Shown piece after piece: positions 53,260 to 62,900 of a DNA stretch of 64,000 nucleotides. The position numbers were made by a program, and so were the translations under genes. How positions within the stretch are numbered: position 1 is the first letter of the stretch; each line of letters begins with the position of its first letter. This stretch comes from an uncultured Lachnospiraceae bacterium (GTDB lineage Bacteria; Bacillota; Clostridia; Lachnospirales; Lachnospiraceae): NCBI GenBank assembly GCA_910588125.1, contig CAJUPI010000008.1:1-64000 (forward strand). Direction: 5' to 3'. Below the pieces are notes generated by a model. The model saw nothing but the letters and a program-made list of their open reading frames with translations. It did not search any database and was not told where the DNA came from.

Positions 53260-55063
53260 CTAATTTTAGCACACTCATAAAAGCTTTCTGCGGAATCTCC
53301 ACATTTCCTATCTGGCGCATCCGCTTCTTCCCTTCTTTTTGCTTCTCCAGCAGTTTCTTCTTGCGGGTGATATCCCCGCCATAGCATTTGGCTAACACGT
53401 CCTTGCGTACCGCCTTCACGGTCTCCCGGGCAATGATTTTCCCCCCCACAGCCGCTTGTATGGGGATTTCAAAAAGATGGCGCGGAATCTCTTCTTTCAG
53501 CTTCTCGCACATCTTCCGGCCACGCTCATAGGCAGATGCCCCATGGACAATGAAGGACAAGGCGTCCACCTCCTCCCGGTTCACCAGGATATCCAATTTA
53601 ACCAGTTCTGCCTGCTCGTATCCCTTCAGGTCATAATCAAACGAGGCATAGCCCCGGGAACGAGATTTTAATGCATCAAAAAAATCATAAATAATCTCGT
53701 TGAGAGGCAAATCGTATTTCAAAAGAGCCCGGGTCTCCTCCATGTATTCCATCCCTTTATAGACACCACGCCTCTCCTGGCACAGCGTCATGATCGCGCC
53801 CACGAACTCCGTAGTCACCATAATCTCCGCTGAGACAATCGGCTCTTCCATATAATCGATCTCTGTGGGATCCGGCATATTGGTAGGATTCGTCAGCTCA
53901 ATCATCTCTCCGTTTTTCTTATGAATGTGGTAGACTACGCTGGGCGCTGTCGTAACCAAATCGAGATTATACTCCCGCTCCAGCCGTTCCTGAATAATCT
54001 CCAGATGCAAAAGCCCCAAAAAACCACATCGGAAGCCAAACCCAAGAGCTACCGATGTCTCTGGCTCAAAGAACAGAGAAGCATCATTTAGCTGAAGCTT
54101 TTCCAATGCCTCCCGCAAATCATTATAACGGGCACCGTCTGCCGGATACAAGCCGCAGTATACCATTGAGGTTACTTTCTTATAGCCTGGCAATGGCTGG
54201 GCACATGGATTCTGTGCGTCCGTCACCGTGTCTCCTACCATGGTATCCTTTACATTCTTGATACTGGCAGTCAAATATCCTACCATGCCGGCACTCAATT
54301 TATCACAGGGAATAAACTGGCCGGCGCCGAAATATCCCACCTCTACGATCTCTGCTTCTGCACCGGTAGCCATCATCCGGATCCGGGTCCCCTTTTCCAT
54401 CGTCCCTTCCACAATCCGGCAAAAGACGATCACTCCTTTATAGGAATCATATACCGAATCAAAAATCAAAGCCTGTAAAGGCGCCTGGGGATCGCCCTTT
54501 GGCGCAGGTATCTTATGCACGATCGCCTCCAGGACGTCTTCTACATTCAATCCCGTCTTCGCCGATATCCGCGGCGCATCATGGGCCTCCAGCCCAATCA
54601 CGTCTTCAATCTCACTGGCAACCCGATCCGGCTCTGCACTGGCCAGGTCAATCTTATTGATCACCGGCACTACATCCAAATCATTGTCTAAAGCTAAATA
54701 AACATTTGCCAGGGTCTGGGCTTCGATCCCCTGAGCCGCATCCACCACCAGAATCGCCCCGTCACAGGCAGCCAGGCTACGACTTACTTCGTAGTTAAAA
54801 TCCACATGTCCCGGTGTATCGATCAGATTAAAAATATATTCCTCCCCGTCCTTTGCCCGATAAACCGTCCGCACAGTCTGCGCTTTTATCGTGATACCCC
54901 GTTCCCGCTCCAAATCCATATTATCCAATACCTGGGACTGCATCTCCCGGCTGGTGAGAAGCCCTGTCATCTCAATGATACGGTCTGCCAGAGTAGACTT
55001 CCCGTGATCGATATGTGCGATAATACAAAAATTTCGGATTTTGCTCTGGTCCATTCCTGCCAT
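53249..55063 (-). CDS. lepA: Elongation factor 4 (LepA)
   Basis: A 604-residue translational GTPase that back-translocates or helps assemble ribosomes. G1 [15 protein letters not shown]3 DTPGHVDF and G4 NKIDL are intact; the unique C-terminal domain ends near [12 protein letters not shown]. Full length. Coupled to hemW. Confidence 0.98.
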   Translation of the reverse strand: MAGMDQSKIRNFCIIAHIDHGKSTLADRIIEMTGLLTSREMQSQVLDNMDLERERGITIKAQTVRTVYRAKDGEEYIFNLIDTPGHVDFNYEVSRSLAACDGAILVVDAAQGIEAQTLANVYLALDNDLDVVPVINKIDLASAEPDRVASEIEDVIGLEAHDAPRISAKTGLNVEDVLEAIVHKIPAPKGDPQAPLQALIFDSVYDSYKGVIVFCRIVEGTMEKGTRIRMMATGAEAEIVEVGYFGAGQFIPCDKLSAGMVGYLTASIKNVKDTMVGDTVTDAQNPCAQPLPGYKKVTSMVYCGLYPADGARYNDLREALEKLQLNDASLFFEPETSVALGFGFRCGFLGLLHLEIIQERLEREYNLDLVTTAPSVVYHIHKKNGEMIELTNPTNMPDPTEIDYMEEPIVSAEIMVTTEFVGAIMTLCQERRGVYKGMEYMEETRALLKYDLPLNEIIYDFFDALKSRSRGYASFDYDLKGYEQAELVKLDILVNREEVDALSFIVHGASAYERGRKMCEKLKEEIPRHLFEIPIQAAVGGKIIARETVKAVRKDVLAKCYGGDITRKKKLLEKQKEGKKRMRQIGNVEIPQKAFMSVLKLDDE

Positions 55064-55152
55064 ATAGTTCCCTCTCTCGCTTTTATCTCTTACTTCTGAA
55101 TCAGTAAATCCAAAGTAGGACTATGTTGTTTTCTATAAAATATACCATTTTT

Positions 55153-56277
55153 TCATCTGCCTTGCAACACCCTATCTAAAAGTTCCGCCAGCGGCTCCAT
55201 GGCATTGTATGCTTCCTCGCCACTGTTGGTCTGTGCTCCTACTTCAATCAATGCCGAACGCGGCCGCAAATGCAGGTTGTAGCGGAGACCTTTCATATAT
55301 ATTTTCCTGGTATAGCCAGGAAAACGTTGCGCCGCATCGAGCTGCATCTGCAAAGTAAAAGCCAGGTTTTCCCGGAGATAGGGATTCGGCAGGTATGCAA
55401 TCTCTTCTTCCGGCGTCCGGCTCATGCCCTGAAAAAACATAATATTTGCTGTCGGCTTTCCATTTACCTCTGACATCAGATGCAAAGTATCCTTTACTCC
55501 GTCGCGGTGCAAATCCAGCACTACCTCGATAGAGGGATTCTCCTGTAAAATCTTACTGATTCCCTCCAGCGCATAATTGTAAGCACGGCTTCGATCCAGC
55601 GTCCCTCCTTGGATATCATACCTGCTTGTATCATGGATTACGCCCCAGCCCTTTTCTTCCAAAAGCTGTGTCAGCCGATTCCCAATGCCAACCACAGATG
55701 CCTCTGGGTTTTCTGGCCCATAATCTGCATAGGTCTCTTGCGAATGTGTATGATAAATCAAAATTTGAGGCTTTGGACCGCCCTTTTCCAGCCCCAGATC
55801 CATATCCAGAAGCTCCTCTGCCCTCATCAGCTCCCTGGGAGCTGTCGTCGAAGTATGAACACTGTAAAAATTCTTCATCAGATAATCATAATCCTGTAGC
55901 TGAGCCAGCGCCGGTATGTTTTCTCCTTTTCGGCCATTTTCTCCATCCCCTCTGCCATCAATACCTTCTGTCGCCATAATCCCTTGTATATTGTCGCTTG
56001 CCGTTCTTTCCTGATTCACATCTTCTCCCGTTTCCTGATTTTGGGGCCGGTTCCATCCTCCCCCCATGGTTCCTGCATTTTCGGGTCCGGCACCGGTACT
56101 CTCATCCCAAAAAAGGTACACGTATGTGTCATACGTATACCTGTAGTTCTGGTAAATCGCATAAGAAGGATCTCTCCCGTATTCCCGTACTGGTTCCTTA
56201 TCCGGCGCCATAGCCGGATAACAGCCTCCCAGCAACAAAGTCAAACCACGAATCAACCATATCATCAGCTCATTCAA
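55153..56277 (-). CDS. spoIIP: Stage II sporulation protein P
   Basis: A 374-residue SpoIIP, the amidase/endopeptidase that with SpoIID and SpoIIM degrades septal peptidoglycan during engulfment. [12 protein letters not shown] carries the zinc ligands and [10 protein letters not shown] and [15 protein letters not shown] complete the amidase fold. An N-terminal membrane segment precedes a long Gly/Asn/Glu-rich spacer (about 65-115). The likely start is TTG 56277, ten bases after AAGGAG; ATG 56265 is the alternative. It overlaps the 3' end of sigE, so it is co-expressed with the sigma factor that drives it. Confidence 0.93.
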   Translation of the reverse strand: MNELMIWLIRGLTLLLGGCYPAMAPDKEPVREYGRDPSYAIYQNYRYTYDTYVYLFWDESTGAGPENAGTMGGGWNRPQNQETGEDVNQERTASDNIQGIMATEGIDGRGDGENGRKGENIPALAQLQDYDYLMKNFYSVHTSTTAPRELMRAEELLDMDLGLEKGGPKPQILIYHTHSQETYADYGPENPEASVVGIGNRLTQLLEEKGWGVIHDTSRYDIQGGTLDRSRAYNYALEGISKILQENPSIEVVLDLHRDGVKDTLHLMSEVNGKPTANIMFFQGMSRTPEEEIAYLPNPYLRENLAFTLQMQLDAAQRFPGYTRKIYMKGLRYNLHLRPRSALIEVGAQTNSGEEAYNAMEPLAELLDRVLQGR

Positions 56278-57010
56278 GCCGAATGATCTCCTTTTTCAGA
56301 CGTTTCATAATCTTCTTTTCCAGACGGGAAATATAGGACTGGGAAATGCCTAACAAATCAGCTACCTCTTTCTGTGTCATCTCGTTTCCATCTGCATCCT
56401 TTAATCCATAACGCAGTTCAACAATTTTCCGTTCCCGGGGATTCAAGCGGCTGATAGCATGGTTCAGCAGGCTTTTTTCTGTCTCATCTTCCAGATCCCG
56501 GTAGATGACATCCTCGTCTGTCCCCAGAATATCGGACAATAAAAGCTCGTTACCATCCCAATCCACGTTAAGAGGTTCATCAATGGATACCTCCATGCGG
56601 GTTTTATTGTTTCTGCGCAGATACATGAGAATCTCATTTTCAATACAGCGGGAAGCATAGGTAGCCAGCTTGATATTCTTTTCCGGATTAAAAGTATTGA
56701 TCGCCTTGATCAGCCCAATCGTACCAATCGAGATCAAATCTTCCACCCCTACACAGGTATTATCAAATTTCTTGGCAATATAGACTACCAATCGCAGGTT
56801 ATGCTCAATCAGCTGCGAACGGGCCTCTTTTTCTTCCTCTGTCCCCAGCTGAGCTATCCGCTCTGCTTCCTCCTTCGCATCCAAAGGTGGCGGCAGGATA
56901 TCAGCGCCGCCTATGTAATGCACCTCTCCCTGACGTTGCCATAGCATTGTTGTAAAAGAGGGCGCCGCTTTGAATTGAAACCGATTCGGTATGGAAACCT
57001 TTACTATCAT
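56270..57010 (-). CDS. sigE: Sporulation sigma factor SigE (pro-sigma-E)
   Basis: A 246-residue sigma-70 protein, the early mother-cell sporulation factor. The N-terminus has the pro-sequence expected for cleavage by SpoIIGA. Region 2 shows [33 protein letters not shown] and the DNA-melting stretch [22 protein letters not shown]; region 4 ends with the helix-turn-helix [22 protein letters not shown]. It follows spoIIGA by 91 bases with TTTGGAGGAA before the ATG. SigG, normally next, is absent; spoIIP takes its place. Confidence 0.97.
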   Translation of the reverse strand: MIVKVSIPNRFQFKAAPSFTTMLWQRQGEVHYIGGADILPPPLDAKEEAERIAQLGTEEEKEARSQLIEHNLRLVVYIAKKFDNTCVGVEDLISIGTIGLIKAINTFNPEKNIKLATYASRCIENEILMYLRRNNKTRMEVSIDEPLNVDWDGNELLLSDILGTDEDVIYRDLEDETEKSLLNHAISRLNPRERKIVELRYGLKDADGNEMTQKEVADLLGISQSYISRLEKKIMKRLKKEIIRLE

Positions 57011-57101
57011 TTCTTTATAATTCCTCCAAATTCATTCTTCATTATGTAGCTGTTTTATAAGCTTACAGTTACATGCAAAATCCGCAGCTGTTACCGGCCG
57101 G

Positions 57102-57974
57102 TTATCTTTTTGACCCATGAAGCAACATCTCATAACGATTATCCGACGACAATGGCCGTTTACTGATTGCCAGCCATGGCCGGTCATAATGTCGGATTCC
57201 CCCTCCCTCTTTTTCTACTTCCATGAAATCAATCCGGATTCCAGGCATCATGGCATATTCGGAATCTACAGTCCGAAACGGAATATAAATTATCTGAGGA
57301 ACTGTCTTACACAAAGCAAGGGAGACCGATTTGGTAACTACATGAACGGGCTGGCCGCCATAAGGCTCATATAACTGGTTTCCCGTATCCCACAATGCCG
57401 TTACCACTCGTTCTGTTCCCCGGTAGGACAGCTTTACCTGACATAGGACCGCTTGTTCTTTGGCTTTTTTTCTGACCAGTTTCAGACAGGCAAGAATGCC
57501 AAAATAAATTCCCGCCGCCAACAGGCACAGGGGAAAAAGTTTCCACTGGCAAACGGCTCTTGTTCCTGAAAGGTAATATCCTGTTGTCATTTGATCTCCC
57601 AACAGATCAAAAATCCCTCCAGCCATCACGCTTACCAGCCAGAAGGCCACCAGGCAGCTTCCCACATGGTGAAAATTCAGCCAGTCATGCCACCTCCTTT
57701 TGTCAGGCTGGCAACACCGGCGCCGCCCGGTGCCAAAAGCCACTATTACCATGGCCGTCCCCAACCCCAGCCAAGCCAAAAGGAATGCGGCCCAGCCAGA
57801 AGGCTCCTGGAATAATAAATTCAGACAGGCCCATACTCCTCCCAGCAAAGAAGATAACGCCAGTCTCCACCAGGGCGACGACAAATGAAGCAGATAATTT
57901 ACCAGTGAAAGCAGCAGATAATCCATTCCAAAATTAACCAGAAAAAAAACGTCCAGATACAACGTGATTGCCAC
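57102..57974 (-). CDS. spoIIGA: Sigma-E processing peptidase SpoIIGA
   Basis: A 290-residue membrane aspartic protease that cleaves pro-sigma-E. Residues 1-155 form about five membrane segments (LYLDVFFLVNFGMDYLLLSLVNYLL at the start); the C-terminal protease domain carries the catalytic Asp in ALWDTGNQLYEP. The start is GTG, 12 bases after GGGAGGTGA. Upstream is a promoter with an unusually long spacer, as at Spo0A-activated promoters. Confidence 0.94.
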   Translation of the reverse strand: MAITLYLDVFFLVNFGMDYLLLSLVNYLLHLSSPWWRLALSSLLGGVWACLNLLFQEPSGWAAFLLAWLGLGTAMVIVAFGTGRRRCCQPDKRRWHDWLNFHHVGSCLVAFWLVSVMAGGIFDLLGDQMTTGYYLSGTRAVCQWKLFPLCLLAAGIYFGILACLKLVRKKAKEQAVLCQVKLSYRGTERVVTALWDTGNQLYEPYGGQPVHVVTKSVSLALCKTVPQIIYIPFRTVDSEYAMMPGIRIDFMEVEKEGGGIRHYDRPWLAISKRPLSSDNRYEMLLHGSKR

Positions 57975-58049
57975 GTTCGAAAAGTCTCACCTCCCTGTCA
58001 CACAGAACAGCCATTTCGATACCTTCCCTGTTCGTTCACAGCTACTATT

Positions 58050-58082
58050 ATTATAAACACTGTTAAGAGAAAATTTTGTCAA
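58050..58082 (-). promoter_or_regulatory. Spo0A-type spoIIG promoter
   Basis: -35 TTGACA (58077-58082) and -10 TATAAT (58050-58055) are both exact but 21 bases apart. The reverse strand over the -35 reads TTTTGTCAAAG, one base from the 0A-box core TGTCGAA. Bacillus spoIIG has a 22-base spacer and needs Spo0A~P. Confidence 0.6.
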
Positions 58083-58119
58083 AGACAGAGAGCTAACCCC
58101 ATTTTTTTGCACGACAAAA

Positions 58120-58151
58120 AAAGACAGAAAACTCCCCGAGCTTCTGTCTTT
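58120..58151 (-). terminator. ftsZ terminator
   Basis: Minus strand arms AAAGACAGAA/TTCTGTCTTT with a GC-rich loop, followed by TTTTTTTGTC. Confidence 0.8.
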
Positions 58152-58211
58152 CTATTCCATATAACAATCCCTGTATCCTTGAGCACAAATCCGTCCTGGC
58201 TTTGTTTCGCA

Positions 58212-59447
58212 CTAACGCTTATTCTTTAAAAAATCCGGAATATTAATCTGTACATCCCGATTCATCGGACGATAAGCCGCCTGCTGTGAAGGTGCCTGCT
58301 GAGACCCCATGCCCGGCTGCACCGGTTTTTGCTGCATCGGTTGAGGTTGCCCTGTCCTGGCTGTGGCACTCGCCTCGGCCGCTGCCGCCGCTGAATTTGC
58401 ATTCTGATTCGTAAAGTTCATTCCGCCAGGCATCTTTGGCTTATAATTGTTAAAACCAGCCATCGCCTTGTTCACCGAAGATGCGGCATTCACACTATGA
58501 CCATCCAGTCCGGTAGCGATCACTGTAATGCTGGCCTCATCCTGCGCATTCTCATCATACATGGCCCCAAATATAATATTGGCATCATCACCGGCCAGCT
58601 CCTGAACATAGCTTGCCGCTTCATTGGCCTCAATCAGGCTGATATCTCCCGAGATATTGATGATCACATGTGTGGCGCCTTCAATCGTAGTCTCTAAAAG
58701 AGGGCTCGACACTGCCTGCTTCACAGCTTCCAGCGCCTTCTCATCACCCTTGGCATGTCCGATCCCGATATGGGCGATCCCCTTGTCCGTCATGACTGTC
58801 TGCACGTCAGCAAAATCCAGATTAATCAGGCCCGGCACATTGATCAGATCTGTGATCCCCTGAACCGCCTGCTGCAAAACCTCGTCCGCTTTTCTCAAAG
58901 CATCTGGCATGGTGGTCCGGCGGTCTACGATCTCCAACAGCTTGTCATTGGGAATCACAATCAAAGTATCCACGCTCTCCTTCAAACGCTCAATGCCGCT
59001 GAGGGCATTTGTCATGCGGGTCTTCGCCTCAAAACGGAACGGCTTGGTCACCACACCTACCGTCAAAATCCCCATGTCCTTTGCCAGGCGAGCAATCACC
59101 GGAGCGGCTCCAGTACCTGTACCGCCTCCCATCCCACAGGTGACAAAAACCATATCAGCCCCTTTCATAACCTGGGCTAACTCATCAGAATTCTCCTCTG
59201 CCGCCTTCTGCCCTACTTCCGGCTTCGCTCCTGCCCCCAATCCCTTAGTCAGCTTCTCTCCAATCTGCATAGCGGTCGGCGCCTTACAAAACTGCAACGC
59301 CTGCTTATCTGTATTGATTCCGATGAATTCCACACCGGCAATATTTTCCTCAATCATACGATTCACGGCATTATTACCTGCGCCGCCGACTCCGATCACT
59401 ACAATTCTTGCAGAATTTTCCGCCTCATTTATCTTAATCTCTAACAA
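58212..59447 (-). CDS. ftsZ: Cell division protein FtsZ
   Basis: A 411-residue tubulin-like GTPase that forms the division ring. [18 protein letters not shown] at the start, the tubulin signature [13 protein letters not shown], and [11 protein letters not shown] are intact. A variable Ala/Gln/Pro-rich linker (about 330-395) leads to the conserved C-terminal peptide [14 protein letters not shown], which binds partner proteins. It has its own promoter and terminator. No ftsA is next to it, as is common in clostridia. Confidence 0.98.
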   Translation of the reverse strand: MLEIKINEAENSARIVVIGVGGAGNNAVNRMIEENIAGVEFIGINTDKQALQFCKAPTAMQIGEKLTKGLGAGAKPEVGQKAAEENSDELAQVMKGADMVFVTCGMGGGTGTGAAPVIARLAKDMGILTVGVVTKPFRFEAKTRMTNALSGIERLKESVDTLIVIPNDKLLEIVDRRTTMPDALRKADEVLQQAVQGITDLINVPGLINLDFADVQTVMTDKGIAHIGIGHAKGDEKALEAVKQAVSSPLLETTIEGATHVIINISGDISLIEANEAASYVQELAGDDANIIFGAMYDENAQDEASITVIATGLDGHSVNAASSVNKAMAGFNNYKPKMPGGMNFTNQNANSAAAAAEASATARTGQPQPMQQKPVQPGMGSQQAPSQQAAYRPMNRDVQINIPDFLKNKR

Positions 59448-59530
59448 GACTTTCTTCCTCCTTCAGCCCTCTCAGATCCATCTCTGCATGTATCATCCCT
59501 CATATGCATTCTCAATCTGGTCTATCTAAT

Positions 59531-59559
59531 ACTATATGTGATTTTTTAAAAAATATCAA
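59531..59559 (-). promoter_or_regulatory. ftsZ promoter
   Basis: -35 TTGATA (59554-59559), 17-base spacer, -10 TATAGT (59531-59536). Confidence 0.55.
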
Positions 59560-59569
59560 CCGTTATTTT

Positions 59570-59592
59570 ACAAAAACTTTGCAAGTTTTTGT
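59570..59592. repeat. Perfect palindrome upstream of the ftsZ promoter
   Basis: ACAAAAACTT and AAGTTTTTGT, ten-base arms around TGC, ending 10 bases before the ftsZ -35. It could be an AT-rich terminator for ftsQ or a binding site controlling ftsZ. Confidence 0.5.
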
Positions 59593-59624
59593 CCCCTCTC
59601 CGAATCAATCCCGACAATTCCGGA

Positions 59625-60350
59625 TCATTTGGGTTCCAGAGTGTAACCCGCACGGATATTTGCCTCATCATAGTCCTCCAGATGGAGGATCCCACTGACT
59701 CCCTCCAATTGTGGAAGCATATCCTTAAGCTCAGAAACCTTGCCGTTTAAGTTGCCTCCGTTGCCCAAAAGGACCTCTATCCCTTTCATATACAAAGTAA
59801 TGTCCCCGTATCTTCCGTATTGAATCCGATCCACCTGAAGATGATTAATCGTAAGAATCTGTGTCAGATTCAGGATCTCCTGAAAAATCTCCTCTTTTTC
59901 CAACGGCAGCTTCTGATAAAGGACAATCTGGCCAAACTTCAGGCCCGTGATAAGCGGAACTCCTGGTAACGCCTCATTTGCGCTCTCTACAATGATCCCA
60001 TCCTTGTCAAAGTACATATAGCTGCTCATATAAGATACATAACCCACTACGCTCTTTTCATAAACGATTACTTCCACATGATTCGGAGCCTGAAAAACAA
60101 TCTCATAGTCTTCCACAAAAGGGATTTGGATATGTTTCCGGAAACGATCCTGCAAAAAACAAAGTAACGTATTCCTGCTCTTGCTATCCGGAAACAAAAA
60201 GCCTGCAATTTCCTCCTGGGTATATTGCTTATTTCCCGTCACCTCCACCTGGGTGATCCGGAGAGAAAAACACAAAATCCCCGCTAACAATACAATAATT
60301 GCTATCCAAATCCAAGGTCTTCCTTTTTTTTCATTTTGTATTTGCCGCAT
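59625..60350 (-). CDS. ftsQ: Cell division protein FtsQ/DivIB
   Basis: A 241-residue single-pass membrane protein of the divisome. A short cytoplasmic start, a membrane segment (about 14-32, IWIAIIVLLAGILCF), then the POTRA domain starting ITQVEVTGNKQYTQEEI and an FtsQ-type beta domain (NHVEVIVYEKSVVGYV). It follows murA by three bases. It precedes ftsZ in an order usual for Firmicutes dcw clusters. Confidence 0.9.
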   Translation of the reverse strand: MRQIQNEKKGRPWIWIAIIVLLAGILCFSLRITQVEVTGNKQYTQEEIAGFLFPDSKSRNTLLCFLQDRFRKHIQIPFVEDYEIVFQAPNHVEVIVYEKSVVGYVSYMSSYMYFDKDGIIVESANEALPGVPLITGLKFGQIVLYQKLPLEKEEIFQEILNLTQILTINHLQVDRIQYGRYGDITLYMKGIEVLLGNGGNLNGKVSELKDMLPQLEGVSGILHLEDYDEANIRAGYTLEPK

Positions 60351-60353
60351 GAT

Positions 60354-61607
60354 TCAATCCTCTTCTAACGCGATCCTTGCCCCTAATGCTGTCAGATCCC
60401 CGCAAATATCCTCATAACCCCGGCTGATATAGGAATATCCGTGAATACGGCTTTCATTTTCTGAGGCAAGTCCTGCTACCACCAATGCTGCTCCTCCCCG
60501 TAAATCCGACGCCCAAAGCTCACCTCCTGCCAATGGATAGCTTCCCATCACATAAGCGCTTCCTCCTTCAATCGTGATATGGGCACCGATTTTTTTCAGC
60601 TCCTCTGCCGTAGCAAACCGTTCCTCGAATATATTTTCCTGAATTTGCGAATAGCCCTCTGCAACCGATGCCACAGCCAGCATCACAGACTGCAAATCTG
60701 TGGGAAACTCCGGATAAGGACCTGTACTCAGATTTACCGGCTGCGGCCTGCCATCCATCCGTGCGCAGATCCGATCCGGACCGAACTCACAAACACAGCC
60801 CGTCTGCCGTAACGCCTCCCATGTTCCTGCCATATGTGTTGCCGGCACCCCTCGCAGGCACAATTCCCCGCCTGTTGCGGCCAGCGCTCCCAGATACGTA
60901 CCAGCCACAATCCGATCTCCCGGCACCGTAAATTCGCAATCATGCAGCTTCCTGCCGCCATAAACGGTCAGAAAGCTGCTTCCGATCCCTTCTATCCGGG
61001 CTCCCATCGACTCACAAAAACGGCAAAGCACTTCTATCTCCGGCTCCCTGGCCGCCCCCCGGATGCAGGTAATCCCTCTGGCCGCCACAGCAGCCATCAA
61101 AGCATTTTCGGTGGCTCCGACACTGGGAAACGGAAGAGACAGCTTTGCTCCCTGCAAATTTCCGGCAAACGCCTGGATCGTCTCGCCTTCACTGCAAATT
61201 TCAGCTCCCATCTGCTGCAAGGCTGCCAGATGCAAATCAATCGGGCGCCGTCCTATGACACACCCTCCCGGATAACAGGTCTCTGCCTGATGAAGGCGGC
61301 CCAGGAGCGGTCCTAACAGCATAATGGAGGAACGCATTCGCCCTCCTGCCTCATCTGGCACCTGGCTCTTACATAATCCCCGGGTATCGATCGCCAGCTC
61401 ATGCCCTTCTAACCGGCATCCGCATCCCAGCGCTTCCAATATCTCTATCATACAGAACACGTCCTGTATCCTGGGAATGTTTTTTATCACGATCCTACCC
61501 TCATGAAGCAGGGCGGCGGCCATCACCGGCAGCACAGCATTCTTGGATCCCTGAATCTCCATCTCTCCCTGCAGGCTTCTCATGCCCTGGATTCGAATAA
61601 CAGACAA
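60354..61607 (-). CDS. murA: UDP-N-acetylglucosamine 1-carboxyvinyltransferase
   Basis: A 417-residue MurA, transferring enolpyruvate from PEP to UDP-GlcNAc, the first committed step of peptidoglycan synthesis. QGSKNAVLPVMAAALL holds the catalytic Lys/Asn; the reactive Cys is present in PGGCVIGRRPIDLH. That Cys is the fosfomycin target, so this copy should be sensitive to it. Complete. It lies between ftsW and ftsQ, where many Firmicutes carry murG first. Confidence 0.97.
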   Translation of the reverse strand: MSVIRIQGMRSLQGEMEIQGSKNAVLPVMAAALLHEGRIVIKNIPRIQDVFCMIEILEALGCGCRLEGHELAIDTRGLCKSQVPDEAGGRMRSSIMLLGPLLGRLHQAETCYPGGCVIGRRPIDLHLAALQQMGAEICSEGETIQAFAGNLQGAKLSLPFPSVGATENALMAAVAARGITCIRGAAREPEIEVLCRFCESMGARIEGIGSSFLTVYGGRKLHDCEFTVPGDRIVAGTYLGALAATGGELCLRGVPATHMAGTWEALRQTGCVCEFGPDRICARMDGRPQPVNLSTGPYPEFPTDLQSVMLAVASVAEGYSQIQENIFEERFATAEELKKIGAHITIEGGSAYVMGSYPLAGGELWASDLRGGAALVVAGLASENESRIHGYSYISRGYEDICGDLTALGARIALEED

Positions 61608-61688
61608 TCCGATACCTCCTGTGGTATTTGCCTATATTCTATCCTATGTAATATATGGAAAAAAGTTCTAATGCCGATATTGTTCTCT

Positions 61689-62822
61689 CTACTTTTCCAA
61701 TTTGATCTGATTGGAAACACTTAAAACCATTCCCATCTCTATCATCAAAAACATCACTGATGTACCTCCATAACTGATAAACGGCAATGTAATCCCAGTA
61801 TTGGGAATGGTGTTGGTCACCACTGCAATATTCAGAATGGCCTGAATAGCAATATGTCCCATCACTCCCACTACAAGCAGGGAACCGAACAGATCCGGGG
61901 CATTGGCCGCAATCAGCATAAACCGGTAGATCAAAAACAGAAAAATCAGAATCACTGAGATAGCGCCAAACAACCCCAGCTCTTCACAGATAATCGCAAA
62001 AATATAATCGTTCTGGGCCTCCGGAACAAACCCCATCTTTTGGATACTCTCTCCTAAGCCCTTCCCCACCAGGCCCCCCGATCCAATCGCATACAAGCCC
62101 TGCAATACCTGAAAGCCGCCATCCATCGGATAAGCCTCCGGATCCAGCCACACATAAATCCGCTCCAGCTGATACGGCTTTAAAAGCTTAATCTTCTCAA
62201 GCGCATAGGCCAACGGCCCCGCTATTGCCACCACGCCGGCTCCGGCAGCGGCACAAAGGAAAAACGGCCACTTCTTCTCACAGGCTACAAACAACATGAA
62301 AAAAGCAATCCCAATGATAATAATACCCGAGCTTAAATTATTGGCCGCCACCAGGCCGGCAATCGGAAACGTCAGTATGGCTACCATCCCCACGGCGCGC
62401 AGGGAATTAATCTTTCTGCCCATCTGGGTGATCACCGCCGCTAACAGGACAATCAGCACAATCTTTACAAATTCCGTGGGCTGAAAAGTGATGCCGCCCA
62501 CATTCAGCCAGCGCCGGCTGCCATGAGAATCATGTCCCATTACCGCCACAGCAATCATCAGGACATAGGAAAGCAGGTAGGCCAACACAGCAAAGCGGGC
62601 ATACCAGTGATAATCCAGCTTGGATATAATAAGAGCCAGCAGTAAGCCGCTCATGGATATCTTCAGCTGTCGCATCATATAGTAAGAGGCATCTCCATGC
62701 TGCAATTGCGCAGTATAGGAGCTGGCACTGTAAATCATCACCAGACCAAAAGCTGTTACGAATATCACGCTAAACAGCAGACTGTAATCGTAGAATCGCT
62801 TTGGTTTATTCTTTTTTGCCAG
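61689..62822 (-). CDS. ftsW: FtsW/SpoVE peptidoglycan polymerase (CTG start)
   Basis: A SEDS-family glycosyltransferase with ten membrane segments, here 377 residues if begun at CTG 62822. FGLVMIYSASSYTAQ, FQPTEFVKIVLIV, AANNLSSGIIIIGIAF, and the C-terminal TGITLPFISYGGTSVMFLM are family motifs. The first in-frame GTG (62768) would cut away the basic start and half of the first membrane segment (KRFYDYSLLFSV). CTG gives the expected basic start LAKKNKPKRFYDYS and follows GGAGAGGAGG by eight bases. No ATG, GTG or TTG exists between the in-frame stop and this point. Confidence 0.92.
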   Translation of the reverse strand: MAKKNKPKRFYDYSLLFSVIFVTAFGLVMIYSASSYTAQLQHGDASYYMMRQLKISMSGLLLALIISKLDYHWYARFAVLAYLLSYVLMIAVAVMGHDSHGSRRWLNVGGITFQPTEFVKIVLIVLLAAVITQMGRKINSLRAVGMVAILTFPIAGLVAANNLSSGIIIIGIAFFMLFVACEKKWPFFLCAAAGAGVVAIAGPLAYALEKIKLLKPYQLERIYVWLDPEAYPMDGGFQVLQGLYAIGSGGLVGKGLGESIQKMGFVPEAQNDYIFAIICEELGLFGAISVILIFLFLIYRFMLIAANAPDLFGSLLVVGVMGHIAIQAILNIAVVTNTIPNTGITLPFISYGGTSVMFLMIEMGMVLSVSNQIKLEK

Positions 62823-62840
62823 ATACTTTACCTCCTCTCC
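62820..62840 (-). promoter_or_regulatory. Ribosome binding site deciding the CTG start of ftsW
   Basis: GGAGAGGAGG (62831-62840) then eight bases then CTG (62820-62822). The spacing is ideal for this codon and for no conventional start codon nearby. Confidence 0.7.
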
Positions 62841-62900
62841 GGCTGCCGGAATCCCCTTTAAGGCAGCTCAGAATCTACAACGGTTCTCCTGTCAAGACCG

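Noticed and set aside
55153-55175. CTTGCAACACCCT near the spoIIP end as another inverted-repeat copy
   Set aside because: It is spoIIP coding sequence and has no mirrored partner nearby.
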